This document shows, one piece after another, positions 42,872 to 51,940 of a stretch of DNA of 64,000 bases. Source of the stretch: Streptomyces sp. NBC_00513 (GTDB lineage: Bacteria > Actinomycetota > Actinomycetes > Streptomycetales > Streptomycetaceae); contig NZ_CP107845.1 of the NCBI RefSeq assembly GCF_041431415.1, forward strand, positions 248,001-312,000, written 5' to 3'. Made by a program: the position numbers and the translations under genes. Every line of letters begins with the position of its first letter. Position 1 is the stretch's first letter. Under the pieces are notes generated by a model. It searched no databases. It was not told the origin of the DNA and saw only the letters and a program-made list of their open reading frames with translations.

Positions 42872-43546
42872 GTGTTCACGATGCCTGCGCCCTCGCGCTG
42901 GGAACCCCTGCGTCAGCAGTTCACCGCCGACGGCTACCTCGCCCTGCCCAGCCTGCTCAGCCCGAAGGGACTCACGGAGCTCGGTGACGAAACAAGCAGG
43001 CTGGAGGCGGACGCGGTGCGCCGGGACTTCCGCATGCCCTGCATGGACGACAGCCCCCGGCACATGACCACCCTCGGCGGACACCACATCGCCCGCCACT
43101 CCCCCACGATCACCCGCCTCTACCAGGACCAGGACCTGGCACGGCTGCTGGGCGTACTGCTGGGCGAGAGGGTCGTTGCCGTGCGCGACCCCGTCGAACG
43201 CCACGTCCTGAACATCCTGCACCAACCCGGCGACACCCACGGCGCCCACACGGACGACTACCCACTCGCCCTGGTCCTCTTCCTCGAAGCCCCGCCCCGC
43301 CCTGACGACGGCGGACTCCTCGAGTTCCACCCAGGCCGCGCCGACCTCGCCGCCCTCGACACCCCCGGTGCCCGCCGCGTCCACCACCAGCCGGCCGACG
43401 GATACCTCCTGCGCAGCGACCTCACCGCCCACCGCGTCACCCCACTCGCGAGGCCAGGGGTGCGGCGTACCGTTCTGAACTTCGCCTACACCACACCCGG
43501 CCGCCAAGAAGCGACCACCTCCTCCGCCTCCCTCCTCTACACCTGA
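42872..43546 (+). CDS. 2-oxoglutarate/Fe(II)-dependent oxygenase-like protein
   Basis: About 224 residues. The iron site is visible: HGAHTDDYPLALVLFLEAPP (His-x-Asp) and the distal His in LTAHRVTPLARPGVRRTVLN with the 2OG-binding Arg. The region DDGGLLEFHPG fits the double-stranded beta-helix. It recalls HalD/BesD-type enzymes on free amino acids, but the iron ligand Asp is kept where those halogenases have Gly, so hydroxylation is the likelier chemistry. GTG 42872 or ATG 42881 may start it; neither has a strong ribosome site. The 300 bp before it should hold divergent promoters shared with the decarboxylase. Confidence 0.7.
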   Translation: MFTMPAPSRWEPLRQQFTADGYLALPSLLSPKGLTELGDETSRLEADAVRRDFRMPCMDDSPRHMTTLGGHHIARHSPTITRLYQDQDLARLLGVLLGERVVAVRDPVERHVLNILHQPGDTHGAHTDDYPLALVLFLEAPPRPDDGGLLEFHPGRADLAALDTPGARRVHHQPADGYLLRSDLTAHRVTPLARPGVRRTVLNFAYTTPGRQEATTSSASLLYT

Positions 43547-43751
43547 ATCACCAGGCAGGCGGGGCCCGAGGCGGCGGCGAGCTGCCTGGGCCCGTCGCCA
43601 GGCGCTTCGCAGAGGGCGGCCGCGGTGGGTGTCGGTTGAGCTGGACCAGGTGGTGGTCGTCGCACGGGTCGGCCCCCGCACGCGTCGTCGGCCGTGGCGC
43701 CGCCGTCCAAGCGCGGTGGCGCCCAGAGGGCCGTCGATGAGATGGGCAGGG

Positions 43752-44417
43752 TCATGGAGTGTGAATGGTCCAGTTACTGGGGCGGACGTCGATCACGGGC
43801 ATGTCGGCGGTGAGAGCTGCGGCGATTCCCTCGTCGGTGTTCTCGAAGGCCAGGCACCGGTGGGGTGGGACGGCGAGCTGTGCGGCGGCCTGGAGGTAGG
43901 CGTCGGGGGCGGGTTTGAGACGGGTGACGTGCTCGCGGGCGACGACGATCTCGAAGAGGTCGGCCAGTCCGGTGGCGGTGAGGCCGGCTCGGACGACGTG
44001 TCCGTCATTGGCAGAGGCCACGGCCAGGGGAACGGAGGAAGCCAGGTGCCGGGCGAGGGCCGTCACCCGCGGCACCCGCTGTACGAGGCCGGTGCGGGCG
44101 AGCCAGTGGGCGCGGGCCCGGTCGACGAACTCCCTCTCGCTGCAGAGTAGTGACAAGCCCAGGTCGGTGCGTAGACGGTCGCGTAGGGTGGCGAGGTCGG
44201 CCAGGGGGGCCTGGCGCAGCCATGGCTCGGGGACGGTGAGTCCGAGGTCGTTGAGGGTGGCGCGGGCGGCGTCGGTGTTGATGGTGCTGGTGTCGACCAG
44301 GGTGCCGTCGAAATCGAAGACGCACGCTGCCGGCTGATGAGCGGCCAGGAAGTCGCATACCTCGGCGGGCGTGGCGACGTCGTCGGGAGTTGGGGTGGGG
44401 TGTGGGGTCACGGGCAT
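43752..44417 (-). CDS. HAD-superfamily phosphatase
   Basis: 221 residues. Motif I FDFDGTLVDTST (nucleophile Asp and acid Asp), motif II VASANDGH, motif III Lys in RLKPAPDAYLQAAAQ and motif IV FENTDEGIAAAL: the beta-phosphoglucomutase-like subfamily with an alpha-helical cap. The start lies ten bases inside the terpene cyclase gene, so the two are translationally coupled. In known bacterial drimenol synthases a HAD phosphatase is fused to a class II cyclase and removes the diphosphate after cyclisation; the same two activities as adjacent genes suggest this enzyme dephosphorylates the cyclase product. That substrate is inferred from context. Confidence 0.85.
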   Translation of the reverse strand: MPVTPHPTPTPDDVATPAEVCDFLAAHQPAACVFDFDGTLVDTSTINTDAARATLNDLGLTVPEPWLRQAPLADLATLRDRLRTDLGLSLLCSEREFVDRARAHWLARTGLVQRVPRVTALARHLASSVPLAVASANDGHVVRAGLTATGLADLFEIVVAREHVTRLKPAPDAYLQAAAQLAVPPHRCLAFENTDEGIAAALTADMPVIDVRPSNWTIHTP

Positions 44418-45982
44418 GCCTCTTCACGGTGGGAGGCCGCGTGGAGTGCGTCGCGTAGTCCGCGGGCGGCCAGTGCGTGGACCTGAGTGGTGGTCACGGT
44501 GGCGAAGGGCCTCGGTCCGTACATGACCGGACGGTCGCTCCAGCTGCCGTCGGCGTTCTGTGAGTCGATGAGGAAGCTCATCCCGCGCGTGACGGCGGCC
44601 TCGCCGTGGGGGTCGTGTCCGCTGGTGGTGAGGGCGGTGAGGGCCAGGCCGGTGGCCGTCGGGCTGGAGTAGGGCTCGCCCGGGATCCGAGGCCAGCCGC
44701 CGTCGGGCTGCTGGGAGGCCAGGAGCGCCGGGAGCGCGGCGCGACCGGCCGGGTGCGGAGCGAGCGCCGGTGCGATCTCGGCGGCGCCGTAAGCCGGCGG
44801 AAGATACCAGTCCGAGGTCCAACCCTCCGCGGTGGCGCGTGATGCCAGCCAGCGGCGGGCCGGCGCGAGATCGATCCCCGGTAGGGCCGCGGCACAGATG
44901 CCGGCGGTCATGTGGGCGACGACATCGGGGGCCGGAGTGTCGTCGCTGGAATGCCACGTGGTCCACAGGCCCTCGGGCGTCTGGTGCCTGCGCGCGTAGC
45001 GGGCGGCGGCAGCGAGGACCCGGTCGGGCGGGGTGGTACCGGCAAGCGCGAGGAGGGTGTTGCCAGTGGTGTCGTTGTCGGATGCGAGCGCAGCCGTGCA
45101 CGCCCAGCCCCCGTCAGGTTTCTGCGCCGCAGCGAGGAAGCCCACAGCGGCCGGAAGGGCGCCGGAGCCGAAGAGGGGCTGCCCGCGCAGCGCGCGGACC
45201 ATCAGGCCGGTGTCCCACACCTCGCTGACCAGGAAACGCCACGTCCCATCAGGCTGCTGGGCCGCCAGCAGGGCCGCGCGGCACCGACGGGTCATCGGGT
45301 GGTCGGGGGCCGTCCGGGTCAGGGCGAGATGGAGCATCCCCGTCACCAGCGGCATTCCGTAGAACGAGCCGTCCGGCGACTGCGACCGGGCCCACTCCTG
45401 AAGTGTGTCCCGGGGCAGGGGCATGCCCAGAGCGGAACCTGCGAGGGCCTCGAAGGCGAGCAGCATGGCCCGCTGCCACGGTGTGATCCGGCGCCCGCGA
45501 TCGTGCCCGAGCGCGGCCCCGGCATGGTCGAGCAGCCGGCGGGCATCGGCCCCGGCGGCGCCGACCGCGCAGCCCAGGGCATCGAGGTACAAGGCCCGCC
45601 GGGCATACGGCCGTCCCCCCGGTGGGAGCCCAGCCGTGAACGCGGTGAGGTCATCGGTGCGGTGCAGGGCGGCGAGCCACTGGTCGGCGGCCGCCACGAA
45701 CGGATCATGCCGCTGCGGCACGGCACCTTCCAACCAGCACAGCGCCCTCTCCCGCGCGTGATGAGCCCGCTCCAGCCCAGCCAGCGAGCAGGCCACGACC
45801 GCGTTCTCCAGGATCCGCGGCTCCGAGGGGACGTACCAGGCCCCGTCAGCGGCCTGCGTTTCGAGGGCGAACTCCACCGCCCTGTCCAGGCAACGCCCGG
45901 CCCGCGCCACCACCGCGTTCCCGGCGGAAGCGGGCCGGGCATCCGGCACCCGCTCGCCGGCCCGCACATCGACCGGCTTCAT
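44408..45982 (-). CDS. class II terpene cyclase with DxDTT motif
   Basis: 524 residues. Repeated QW-type units (AQQPDGTWRFLVSEVWDTGL, AQKPDGGWACTAALASDNDT, SQQPDGGWPRIPGEPYSS, SQNADGSWSDRP) give the squalene-cyclase/prenyltransferase alpha-barrel fold. The catalytic acid motif at 302-306 is DNDTT, a DxDTT variant of DxDD. To my knowledge DxDTT is reported for bacterial class II sesquiterpene cyclases that make drimenyl diphosphate. No class I DDxxD domain is visible. ATG 45982 has AGGG six bases upstream. Its coupled HAD partner suggests the pair makes a bicyclic sesquiterpenoid alcohol. No P450 or prenyltransferase gene is adjacent. Confidence 0.8.
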   Translation of the reverse strand: MKPVDVRAGERVPDARPASAGNAVVARAGRCLDRAVEFALETQAADGAWYVPSEPRILENAVVACSLAGLERAHHARERALCWLEGAVPQRHDPFVAAADQWLAALHRTDDLTAFTAGLPPGGRPYARRALYLDALGCAVGAAGADARRLLDHAGAALGHDRGRRITPWQRAMLLAFEALAGSALGMPLPRDTLQEWARSQSPDGSFYGMPLVTGMLHLALTRTAPDHPMTRRCRAALLAAQQPDGTWRFLVSEVWDTGLMVRALRGQPLFGSGALPAAVGFLAAAQKPDGGWACTAALASDNDTTGNTLLALAGTTPPDRVLAAAARYARRHQTPEGLWTTWHSSDDTPAPDVVAHMTAGICAAALPGIDLAPARRWLASRATAEGWTSDWYLPPAYGAAEIAPALAPHPAGRAALPALLASQQPDGGWPRIPGEPYSSPTATGLALTALTTSGHDPHGEAAVTRGMSFLIDSQNADGSWSDRPVMYGPRPFATVTTTQVHALAARGLRDALHAASHREEACP

Positions 45983-46260
45983 GCCTGCCCTTCCGCCACG
46001 GTCCGTGAAGATCCGATTCAGCACCGGGCGAGGCTGCCCTGCGGTCCGCCGTACGAAACGACACGAACCGGTGGCGTACGCGAACCGAATCCCACGAACG
46101 CAGCCCTCAGCGGGGGTTGCTCCCGCTGGCGCAAGGGGTGTCCCCCGTGCGGGGGCGAACGATCGTTTCCGCTGTTCCGCTCCCCTCACCCGCTCAGTCA
46201 TGATCACGGCGCCCGCCCGCACCGGGAACCCGCCAAACCGCCCCTCGGAGGCATCCACCC

Positions 46261-47061
46261 GTGGCCCTCGTCATCGTCGTGGCCGTACTGGCCCTGCTCG
46301 CCGGCCTGGCCGCGAACCGCTTCCTGCGGCCCCGGCTCCTCAACGAGGACGACGACACGGGGATGGCCGTCAAAGACCTCGTCGGCCCGCTGCTGACGCT
46401 GACCGTGCTGCTGCTCGCCTTCGTCCTCGTCACCGCGAACGGGTCCTACGGCAAAGCCGAGGTCGCCTCACGCGGCGAAGCCCGCGCTGTCGACCAGCTC
46501 GTCGAGTCAGCTGAATACGCGCCCGCGGCGCAGCGGGCCAGGGTCCAGGCGGACGCCGTCTGCTACGCCCGTGCCGTACGCGTCCAGGAGTGGCCCGCGA
46601 TGGCCGACGGCCACGGCTCGCCGGCTCCCAGTGTGTGGTCCACCGACTTCCGCCGAGTCTTCCGCGAGGTGGAGGGCAAGCCGGTCTTCGGGATGCTCAT
46701 CGCCGCCGACAACAAGCGCTCGGAGGAGCGCGAGGAACGCCTCACCCAGGCCACCGCCAGCATCCCCAGCGCCATCCTCTGGTTCCTCCTCGCCACCCTG
46801 GCCATCACCGTCATCGCCCTCGGCATCTGCCTCCCCCGCCGCAACAACCGCGGCCAACTCCTCACCCTCGTCATCATCACCGCACTGCTGACGACAACGC
46901 TGTGCATCATCCGCGACGTCGACCGGCCCTTCGGCGGCATCATCGACGTCCAACCCACCGCCATCACCGAAGCCGAACGACAGGCCACCCGCGACTTCAC
47001 CATGAACCACCCGGCCGCCGACCTGCCCTGCGACGACCACGGCAACCGCAAGAACGCCTGA
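46261..47061 (+). CDS. DUF4239-like (bestrophin-like) membrane protein
   Basis: 266 residues. N-terminal segment ALVIVVAVLALLAGLAANRF, a second segment LLTLTVLLLAFVLVTANGSY, a long soluble region with an EARAVDQLVE motif, then two C-terminal segments (IPSAILWFLLATLAITVIAL and LLTLVIITALLTTTLCIIRD), ending DVDRPFGGIIDVQPTAI. The RPFGG ending is characteristic of DUF4239 proteins, thought to be bestrophin-related channels. GTG with GGAGG nine bases upstream. It is divergent from the terpene cyclase. Confidence 0.8.
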   Translation: MALVIVVAVLALLAGLAANRFLRPRLLNEDDDTGMAVKDLVGPLLTLTVLLLAFVLVTANGSYGKAEVASRGEARAVDQLVESAEYAPAAQRARVQADAVCYARAVRVQEWPAMADGHGSPAPSVWSTDFRRVFREVEGKPVFGMLIAADNKRSEEREERLTQATASIPSAILWFLLATLAITVIALGICLPRRNNRGQLLTLVIITALLTTTLCIIRDVDRPFGGIIDVQPTAITEAERQATRDFTMNHPAADLPCDDHGNRKNA

Positions 47062-47101
47062 CCCCCAGTCCCCTGAGCGACAGGCGCCGCTGGCAATCCC
47101 T

Positions 47102-47560
47102 TCACGACGGCGTGCGGCGGGTCGTCGCCCCGTCCGGGAAACTGACGTAGCCGGCGGGTACTGATCCCTGCCCTTCACCGCGGCCCCGGCCCCGCTTGCG
47201 GCCCCGCGCTTTGGCGCTGGACTTCTCGCGCTTCTTCCTCTCGGCGGCGGCCTGCTTCTTCGCCGCGCGGAACCGCTTGACGGCTTCCTCGTAGCCGGCG
47301 GCGATCTCCTCGAAGACGTCGTCGGCCGCGGGGGCGAGTTTCGACAGAGCTTCGATGTCGAGGCCCTCGACGGCCTCGGCACGGCGGTGGACCTTGGCAA
47401 GGGCGATCGGTACCGAGCTGAAAGGCTTGGCGGATCGGGCTGCGGGAAGGTCGCTTCCCTCGATTTCGGCACATACCAGTGCTAGAGCGGGGACGGTGAC
47501 CCTCTCGCCTCGCTCTTGGAGCAGGCGCAGGGCCGTGAGGAGCACTCGTTCCGGGTCGGG
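47102..47560 (-). pseudogene. 5'-truncated gene of unknown family
   Basis: About 150 codons: LTALRLLQERGERVTVPALA, LVCAEIEGSDLPAARSA, KVHRRAEAVEGLDIEALSKL and a Lys/Arg/Ala-rich helical tail ending GYVSFPDGATTRRTPS. No start with a ribosome site. Its beginning coincides with an HD-domain fragment on the other strand, so a deletion probably fused two truncated genes here. A C-terminal low-complexity tail suggests nucleic-acid contact, nothing more. Confidence 0.45.
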
Positions 47561-47690
47561 ATCGTCGGCGCCGTCCTGGCCATGATGGAGGGCGTGGACC
47601 CCGCGAAGGTCGCCTTGATGTGCCTCTTCCACGACACCCAGGAGACCCGGATCGGCGACATCCCGCACCGACACCCGGAACGGGCTCGAC
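47516..47690 (+). pseudogene. HD-domain hydrolase fragment
   Basis: GREEHSFRVGIVGAVLAMME, then DPAKVALMCLFHDTQETRIG and DIPH carry the first His and the HD pair of YfbR-like HD phosphohydrolases. The homology ends after about 45 residues. No start or C-terminal half is present. Confidence 0.65.
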
Positions 47691-47701
47691 ACCGCCGCCA
47701 T

Positions 47702-48119
47702 GACCGTGATCTTCGACGCTGTGCCCCGCGCCCAGTAAACCCAAGACCGAAAACCCGCCTCCTCGCATCCACGGCGTCGGCACCGTGTGTGACGCAGTGC
47801 CGACGCCGTGGATGGAGTCCCCCCGGGGCGGCCTGGCCGCCCGGTCCCGCGCCACCAAGACGCCGAAGCCCGGCGGGGCGCTGCCCAACCGACGCGTACC
47901 CTCCACCCGCTCCGCGGGGGCCCGCGAAGTGCCTCCCGTTCTCGTGAACACCGCCTATTCGCGCGAGCGTGCTACTCCGAATGACGCGTCAAAACGACGT
48001 CGCTACTCGTACTCGTGTACAAAGCCACCGGACGCTCCCGGACCAGTGGTGTGCGGGCCGGCCGGTAGCCGGTGGGCCGCCACCACCGCAGTCTTACCGC
48101 ACCCTGTCAGGCCGGTGCC
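47702..48119. other. no gene seen
   Basis: Short open frames only. Contains the left flank of the IS5-type element. Confidence 0.3.
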
Positions 48120-48122
48120 TTA

Positions 48123-49010
48123 CTGATAGTTTCAGAATGAGATTCGTTGAGGGGCTTGGCAGTTGGGTATCGTGTCGGCAGGATCTGGGGTGTGTCTGCT
48201 GATCTCGTGCCTGATGACCTGTGGGAACGTGTGGCCCCGTTACTGCCGGAACGTCCACCTCGCCGGCACCGGTATCCGGGGCGTCGGCCGGTGGACGATC
48301 GTGCGGCGTTGAGGGCCATCGTTTACGTGCTGTGCAAGAGCGTGAGCTGGCGGGACGTTCCAGCCGAGCGGTTCGGCTGCAGTGGTGTGACGGCCTGGCG
48401 TCGGCTTCGGGACTGGACCGAGGCCGGAGTGTGGCCCCGCCTCCACGAAGTCCTCCTGGCCGAGCTCCGGGCGGCCGGGCTGCTGGACATGGATGACGTT
48501 GCGATCGACGCCTCGCACGTCAGAGCCCTCAAAGGGGGGCTCACACCGGACCTTCGCCGGTCGACCGTGCCCGCCCCGGCAGCAAGGCACCACCTCATCG
48601 TCGACCGCCACGGAACCCCACTCATCGTCTCCCTGACCAGTGGAAACCGTCACGACGTCACCCAGCTCATGCCCCTGCTGGACGCGATACCCCGCATCCG
48701 CGGGCTTCGAGGACGGCCACGTCACCGGCCCCGCCGGCTCTTCGCCGACCGCGGCTACGACTTCGACAAGTACCGGCGCCTGCTCAGAGCCCGCGGGATC
48801 ACACCCAAGATCGCCCGACGCGGCACACTTCACGGATCCGGCCTGGGCAAGACCCGCTGGGTCGTCGAGCGAACCTTCGCCTGGCTGCACCAGTTCAAAC
48901 GACTCCGCATCCGCTACGAGATACGAGCCGACCTCCACCTCGGCCTGCTCCAACTGGCCTGCAGCATCATCTGCTTACGCCGACTCCGAACCTCATTCTG
49001 AAACCATCAG
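48123..49010 (+). mobile_element. complete IS5-family element with TTA target duplication
   Basis: 888 bp. Ends: CTGATAGTTTCAGAATGAG at the left and, as complement of the right end, CTGATGGTTTCAGAATGAG. TTA flanks both sides (48120-48122 and 49011-49013). One intact transposase gene inside. The element differs from the IS at 19.6 kb in both ends and protein. Confidence 0.92.
48192..49001 (+). CDS. IS5-family transposase
   Basis: About 269 residues in one uninterrupted frame. VPDDLWERVAPLLPERPP, AIVYVLCKSVSWRDVPAERF, then DDE residues in DDVAIDASHVRALKGG, LFADRGYDFDKYRRLL and TRWVVERTFAWLHQFKRLRI (Glu). Ends LACSIICLRRLRTSF right at the inverted repeat. GTG 48192 is taken as start; the frame is open to 48147. 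Unlike the 19.6-kb element no frameshift is needed. Intact ends and gene suggest it can still move. Confidence 0.92.
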   Translation: MSADLVPDDLWERVAPLLPERPPRRHRYPGRRPVDDRAALRAIVYVLCKSVSWRDVPAERFGCSGVTAWRRLRDWTEAGVWPRLHEVLLAELRAAGLLDMDDVAIDASHVRALKGGLTPDLRRSTVPAPAARHHLIVDRHGTPLIVSLTSGNRHDVTQLMPLLDAIPRIRGLRGRPRHRPRRLFADRGYDFDKYRRLLRARGITPKIARRGTLHGSGLGKTRWVVERTFAWLHQFKRLRIRYEIRADLHLGLLQLACSIICLRRLRTSF

Positions 49011-49054
49011 TTAGCTCGACGAGGCTGCTTCCGGCTGCCGACAACGCGGCTCCT

Positions 49055-49330
49055 CTAGGCGAGTCCGCTCTCCGCGAGAGCGGCGAAGCGGGCGAGGATC
49101 TTCGGGAGCGGGTCACCGTCGGCCCCTGCCGTTTCCGTCGCGAGGTCACGCAGGTGCTTGCCCACGTTGAGGTTTCCGGTGATGACGTTCCTGATCTTCC
49201 AGTCACCGTCGAGCATCTCAAGCGTGGAGGCGATGGGGAACACCCTCCCATCCTCCCTCGCCGCCTTCACGCCGATGGTGGCCCGGAGTCCGCCATCGGC
49301 CTTCGCTGGGGTCGACCATCGCTTCGGTGC
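49055..49330 (-). pseudogene. C-terminal fragment of an unknown protein
   Basis: In frame: DGGLRATIGVKAAREDGRVF, PIASTLEMLDGDWKIRNVIT and GNLNVGKHLRDLATETAGAD, ending in AALAESGLA. Clearly coding-like, but upstream continuity is lost near 49330 and no ribosome site precedes the GTG at 49270. Family not recognised. Confidence 0.4.
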
Positions 49331-49771
49331 TGCTGGGGCTGAGGAACGTGGCCAGGTGGCCGGTCACGATGCGGCCGACGTGGTCGCTCATGTGCTTGAT
49401 CTGGTCTGCGGTGGCCAGTACTTGGTGGTGAGCACGCTCCTGTTGATGCCGTCGACGTCGAACGAGGACCCTGACGTCGGTCGAACCCGGGCCGTCGCGA
49501 TGGCGGGCCCGTGCTTGGTTCAGTCGGCTGCGGCGGGACGGCCTTCCCCGAACACGGGGGACGGCCGCCGTCGTGACGTCCAGGCGCGGGCGGTGGGACG
49601 GCTCTTTCGTCGGCAGTGTCGGCGCTGATCATCGCGTTCAGCACGTGCGGATGGCCGTGTTGCGAGGCGGTTGGGCCCGCACGAGGACGAGAGACCGGCC
49701 ACAACCGGCGGACGAGGCCGACGGGTCGTGGGACGCTGTGTCGAACAAGCTCTCCCTGCCAGGAGCCCCGA
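49331..49771. other. no gene seen
   Basis: Frames are broken. Some minus-strand words (SDHVGRIVTGHLATFLSP) may belong to the gene truncated at 49055-49330. Confidence 0.3.
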
Positions 49772-49975
49772 ATGAGCCACCCCCGTATCGGACCGGTCCC
49801 CTCCCCCCGGGGTTTGCGCTGCCCCGCCTCGCCGCTCTTCGTGGTGGGCGTGATCCTCACCGTGACCGGTGCCGTCCTCTACGCGACGCCCGGCGACCGG
49901 CCCGGGCTCATCGCCGCAGCAGCACTCATCCTGGCCGCGATCGCCGCCTGGTGGTGCGCCTCCCGCCAGGGCTGA
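49772..49975 (+). CDS. small two-helix membrane protein
   Basis: 67 residues. Two hydrophobic segments: PLFVVGVILTVTGAVLYATP and IAAAALILAAIAAWWCASRQ. CAGGAG lies six bases before the ATG. No family; it precedes the NhaA gene by 170 bp on the same strand and may belong with it. Confidence 0.65.
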   Translation: MSHPRIGPVPSPRGLRCPASPLFVVGVILTVTGAVLYATPGDRPGLIAAAALILAAIAAWWCASRQG

Positions 49976-50147
49976 TCACAACCCGACACCAAATGATCAC
50001 GGGAGGCGGCCCTGGGCAGACAGCCCGGCCATTCGGTGGATACGGTGTAAGGAACGCGTCAAGAGTGGCGCGCGGTGTGCCGGGAAGTCTGGTCGGCGTC
50101 CTGGGGGCAGTGTGCCCTCGTCCAGCCGACACCCGGAGGCCACTGCC

Positions 50148-51470
50148 ATGGCCGGCACCCGCTCCCCCTTCCTCGGACTGCTGCCCCTGCCCGAACGGCA
50201 GGCCATCACCCGCGCCCTGCGCACCGAGACCGTCGGCGGCCTGGTCCTGCTCGCCGCCGCGTGTGCCGCTCTGATCTGGGCCAACAGCCCGTGGAGCGCG
50301 GCATACGCGTCCGTGCGCGACTTCCACTTCGGGATACCGGCGCTCGGCTTGGACCTGTCCGTGGGGCACTGGACGGCGGACGGGCTGCTGGCCGTGTTCT
50401 TCCTGGTTGCCGGGATCGAGCTGAAACGCGAGCTGGTCGTCGGTGAACTGCGCACCCGGGCCACTGCGGCGCTGCCCGTGATTGCCGCGGTGTGCGGAAT
50501 GGTCGTGCCCGCGGCCCTCTACCTGGCCACTGTCACGGCGAGCGGAGGCAGCAGGGCGGGCTGGGCGGTTCCGATGGCCACCGACATCGCCTTCGCCCTT
50601 GCCGTCCTCGCGGTGCTCTCCACCCACCTGCCGGCCGCGCTGCGCGCCTTCCTCCTGACCCTGGCCGTGGTCGACGACCTGGGCGCGATCCTGATCATCG
50701 CGGTGTTCTTCACCGACGACCTGAACCCCTGGGCCCTCGCCGGAGCCGTCGCGGGGCTGGTCCTCTTCTACCTTCTCCAGCGGCTGCGCGTACGCGGCTG
50801 GTGGTGGTACGTGCCCCTCGGGGTGGCGATCTGGGCGCTGATGTACAACGGTGGCGTCCACGCCACCGTCGCCGGCGTCGCCATGGGCCTCATCCTGCGC
50901 ACCACCCGCGATCCAGGCGAAGAGGTGTCGCCTGCTGCCCGGGTCTCCCACCTGGTCCACCCGTTTTCCGCGGGTGTCGCGGTGCCGCTGTTCGCGCTGT
51001 TCGCCGCCGGGGTGAGCATCTCCGGTCCGGCACTGGGCGCGGTGTTCACCGACCCGGAGCCCCTCGGCGTGGTGCTCGGCCTGCTCGTCGGGAAGACGGT
51101 GGGGATCTTCGCCGGAACCTACCTCGCCGCCCGCTTCACCCGCGCCCAGCTCAACCCCGACCTCGCCTGGGCCGACGTGCTCGGCCTGTCGGTCCTGGCC
51201 GGGATCGGCTTCACCGTCGCCCTGTTGATCGGGGAACTCGCCTTTCCCGGCACCCAGACCGGCGAGCACGTCAAGGCCGCCGTCCTCGTCGCCTCCCTGA
51301 TCGCCGCGATCCTCGCCGCCGTCCTGCTACGGCGCCGTAACGCCGTCTACCGGCGTCTGTACGAGGCCGAGAACCTCGACGCCGACCACGACGGCATCCC
51401 CGACATCTACCAGCACGACACGACGGGGCCCGAAGGCGCCGCCGCTCACACCGACGGACAACACACCTGA
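50148..51470 (+). CDS. nhaA: NhaA-type Na+/H+ antiporter
   Basis: 440 residues, eleven to twelve hydrophobic segments. Family motifs: LIWANSPWSAAY, DGLLAVFFLVAGIELKRELV, PMATDIAFALAVLAVL and the ion-binding Asp pair in LAVVDDLGAILIIAVFF; later GVHATVAGVAMGL and LAGIGFTVALLIGELAF. The C-terminus adds a hydrophilic tail with DADHDGIPDIYQHD, which looks like a Ca-binding thrombospondin type 3-like loop (D-x-D-x-D-G). It exports Na+ in exchange for protons. ATG with CGGAGG about ten bases upstream. Confidence 0.95.
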   Translation: MAGTRSPFLGLLPLPERQAITRALRTETVGGLVLLAAACAALIWANSPWSAAYASVRDFHFGIPALGLDLSVGHWTADGLLAVFFLVAGIELKRELVVGELRTRATAALPVIAAVCGMVVPAALYLATVTASGGSRAGWAVPMATDIAFALAVLAVLSTHLPAALRAFLLTLAVVDDLGAILIIAVFFTDDLNPWALAGAVAGLVLFYLLQRLRVRGWWWYVPLGVAIWALMYNGGVHATVAGVAMGLILRTTRDPGEEVSPAARVSHLVHPFSAGVAVPLFALFAAGVSISGPALGAVFTDPEPLGVVLGLLVGKTVGIFAGTYLAARFTRAQLNPDLAWADVLGLSVLAGIGFTVALLIGELAFPGTQTGEHVKAAVLVASLIAAILAAVLLRRRNAVYRRLYEAENLDADHDGIPDIYQHDTTGPEGAAAHTDGQHT

Positions 51471-51734
51471 TCACCGGCGGCGACGCCCCCTGCTCGCGCC
51501 CACGACCGTCCTCGCCGCCCTGGTCACCCGCACCGCCACCACCGAGCTCCGCCACCCGGGCAGCGCCCGCCGACAGCGGGCGTTCACCACCAGCCCCCGG
51601 GCCATGACGGCCGGCACAACGGACGCCGCGGCTGGGCGGCGGTCTGGGCTCTGCTCGTCGGGGCACTCGACGCCGCCTTCCTCACCGGCCGCGACACCCC
51701 GGCCACCTCAACCCACCCGAGCAAGGAGCAGCAG

Positions 51735-51896
51735 ATGTCGGAACGACAGATCGGGAAGGTGATGGCCGCCATCGGCGCGCCCCTCACCGCGGCCGGGGTG
51801 GCGATGTACTTCCTGCCCGGACCCGGCTTCCCCGTACTCGTCATCGGCCTGGCCCTGCTCATCACCGGCCTCGCCATGAGTGCCGCCCGCCGCTGA
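51735..51896 (+). CDS. small PGPGF-motif transmembrane protein
   Basis: 53 residues. ERQIGKVMAAIGAPLTAAGV, then AMYFLPGPGFPVLVIGLALL and ITGLAMSAARR. The PGPG(F/W)xxL core between two hydrophobic halves matches the small PGPGW-type membrane proteins. AGGAG lies seven bases before the ATG. The frame is open upstream for about 40 codons with a further hydrophobic stretch (GWAAVWALLVGALDAAFLTG), so a longer protein is possible. Confidence 0.65.
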   Translation: MSERQIGKVMAAIGAPLTAAGVAMYFLPGPGFPVLVIGLALLITGLAMSAARR

Positions 51897-51940
51897 CCAC
51901 CCTTGCGATCCCCGCTCCCGCAACCGAAAGACCTACGACT

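Noticed and set aside
41783..43546. 587-codon plus-strand frame in which the oxygenase sits
   Set aside because: Only the part from about 42872 has family motifs; the rest is antisense to the decarboxylase.
42872..43546. amino-acid halogenase assignment
   Set aside because: BesD/HalD halogenases have Gly in place of the iron-binding acid; this protein keeps Asp in HTDD.
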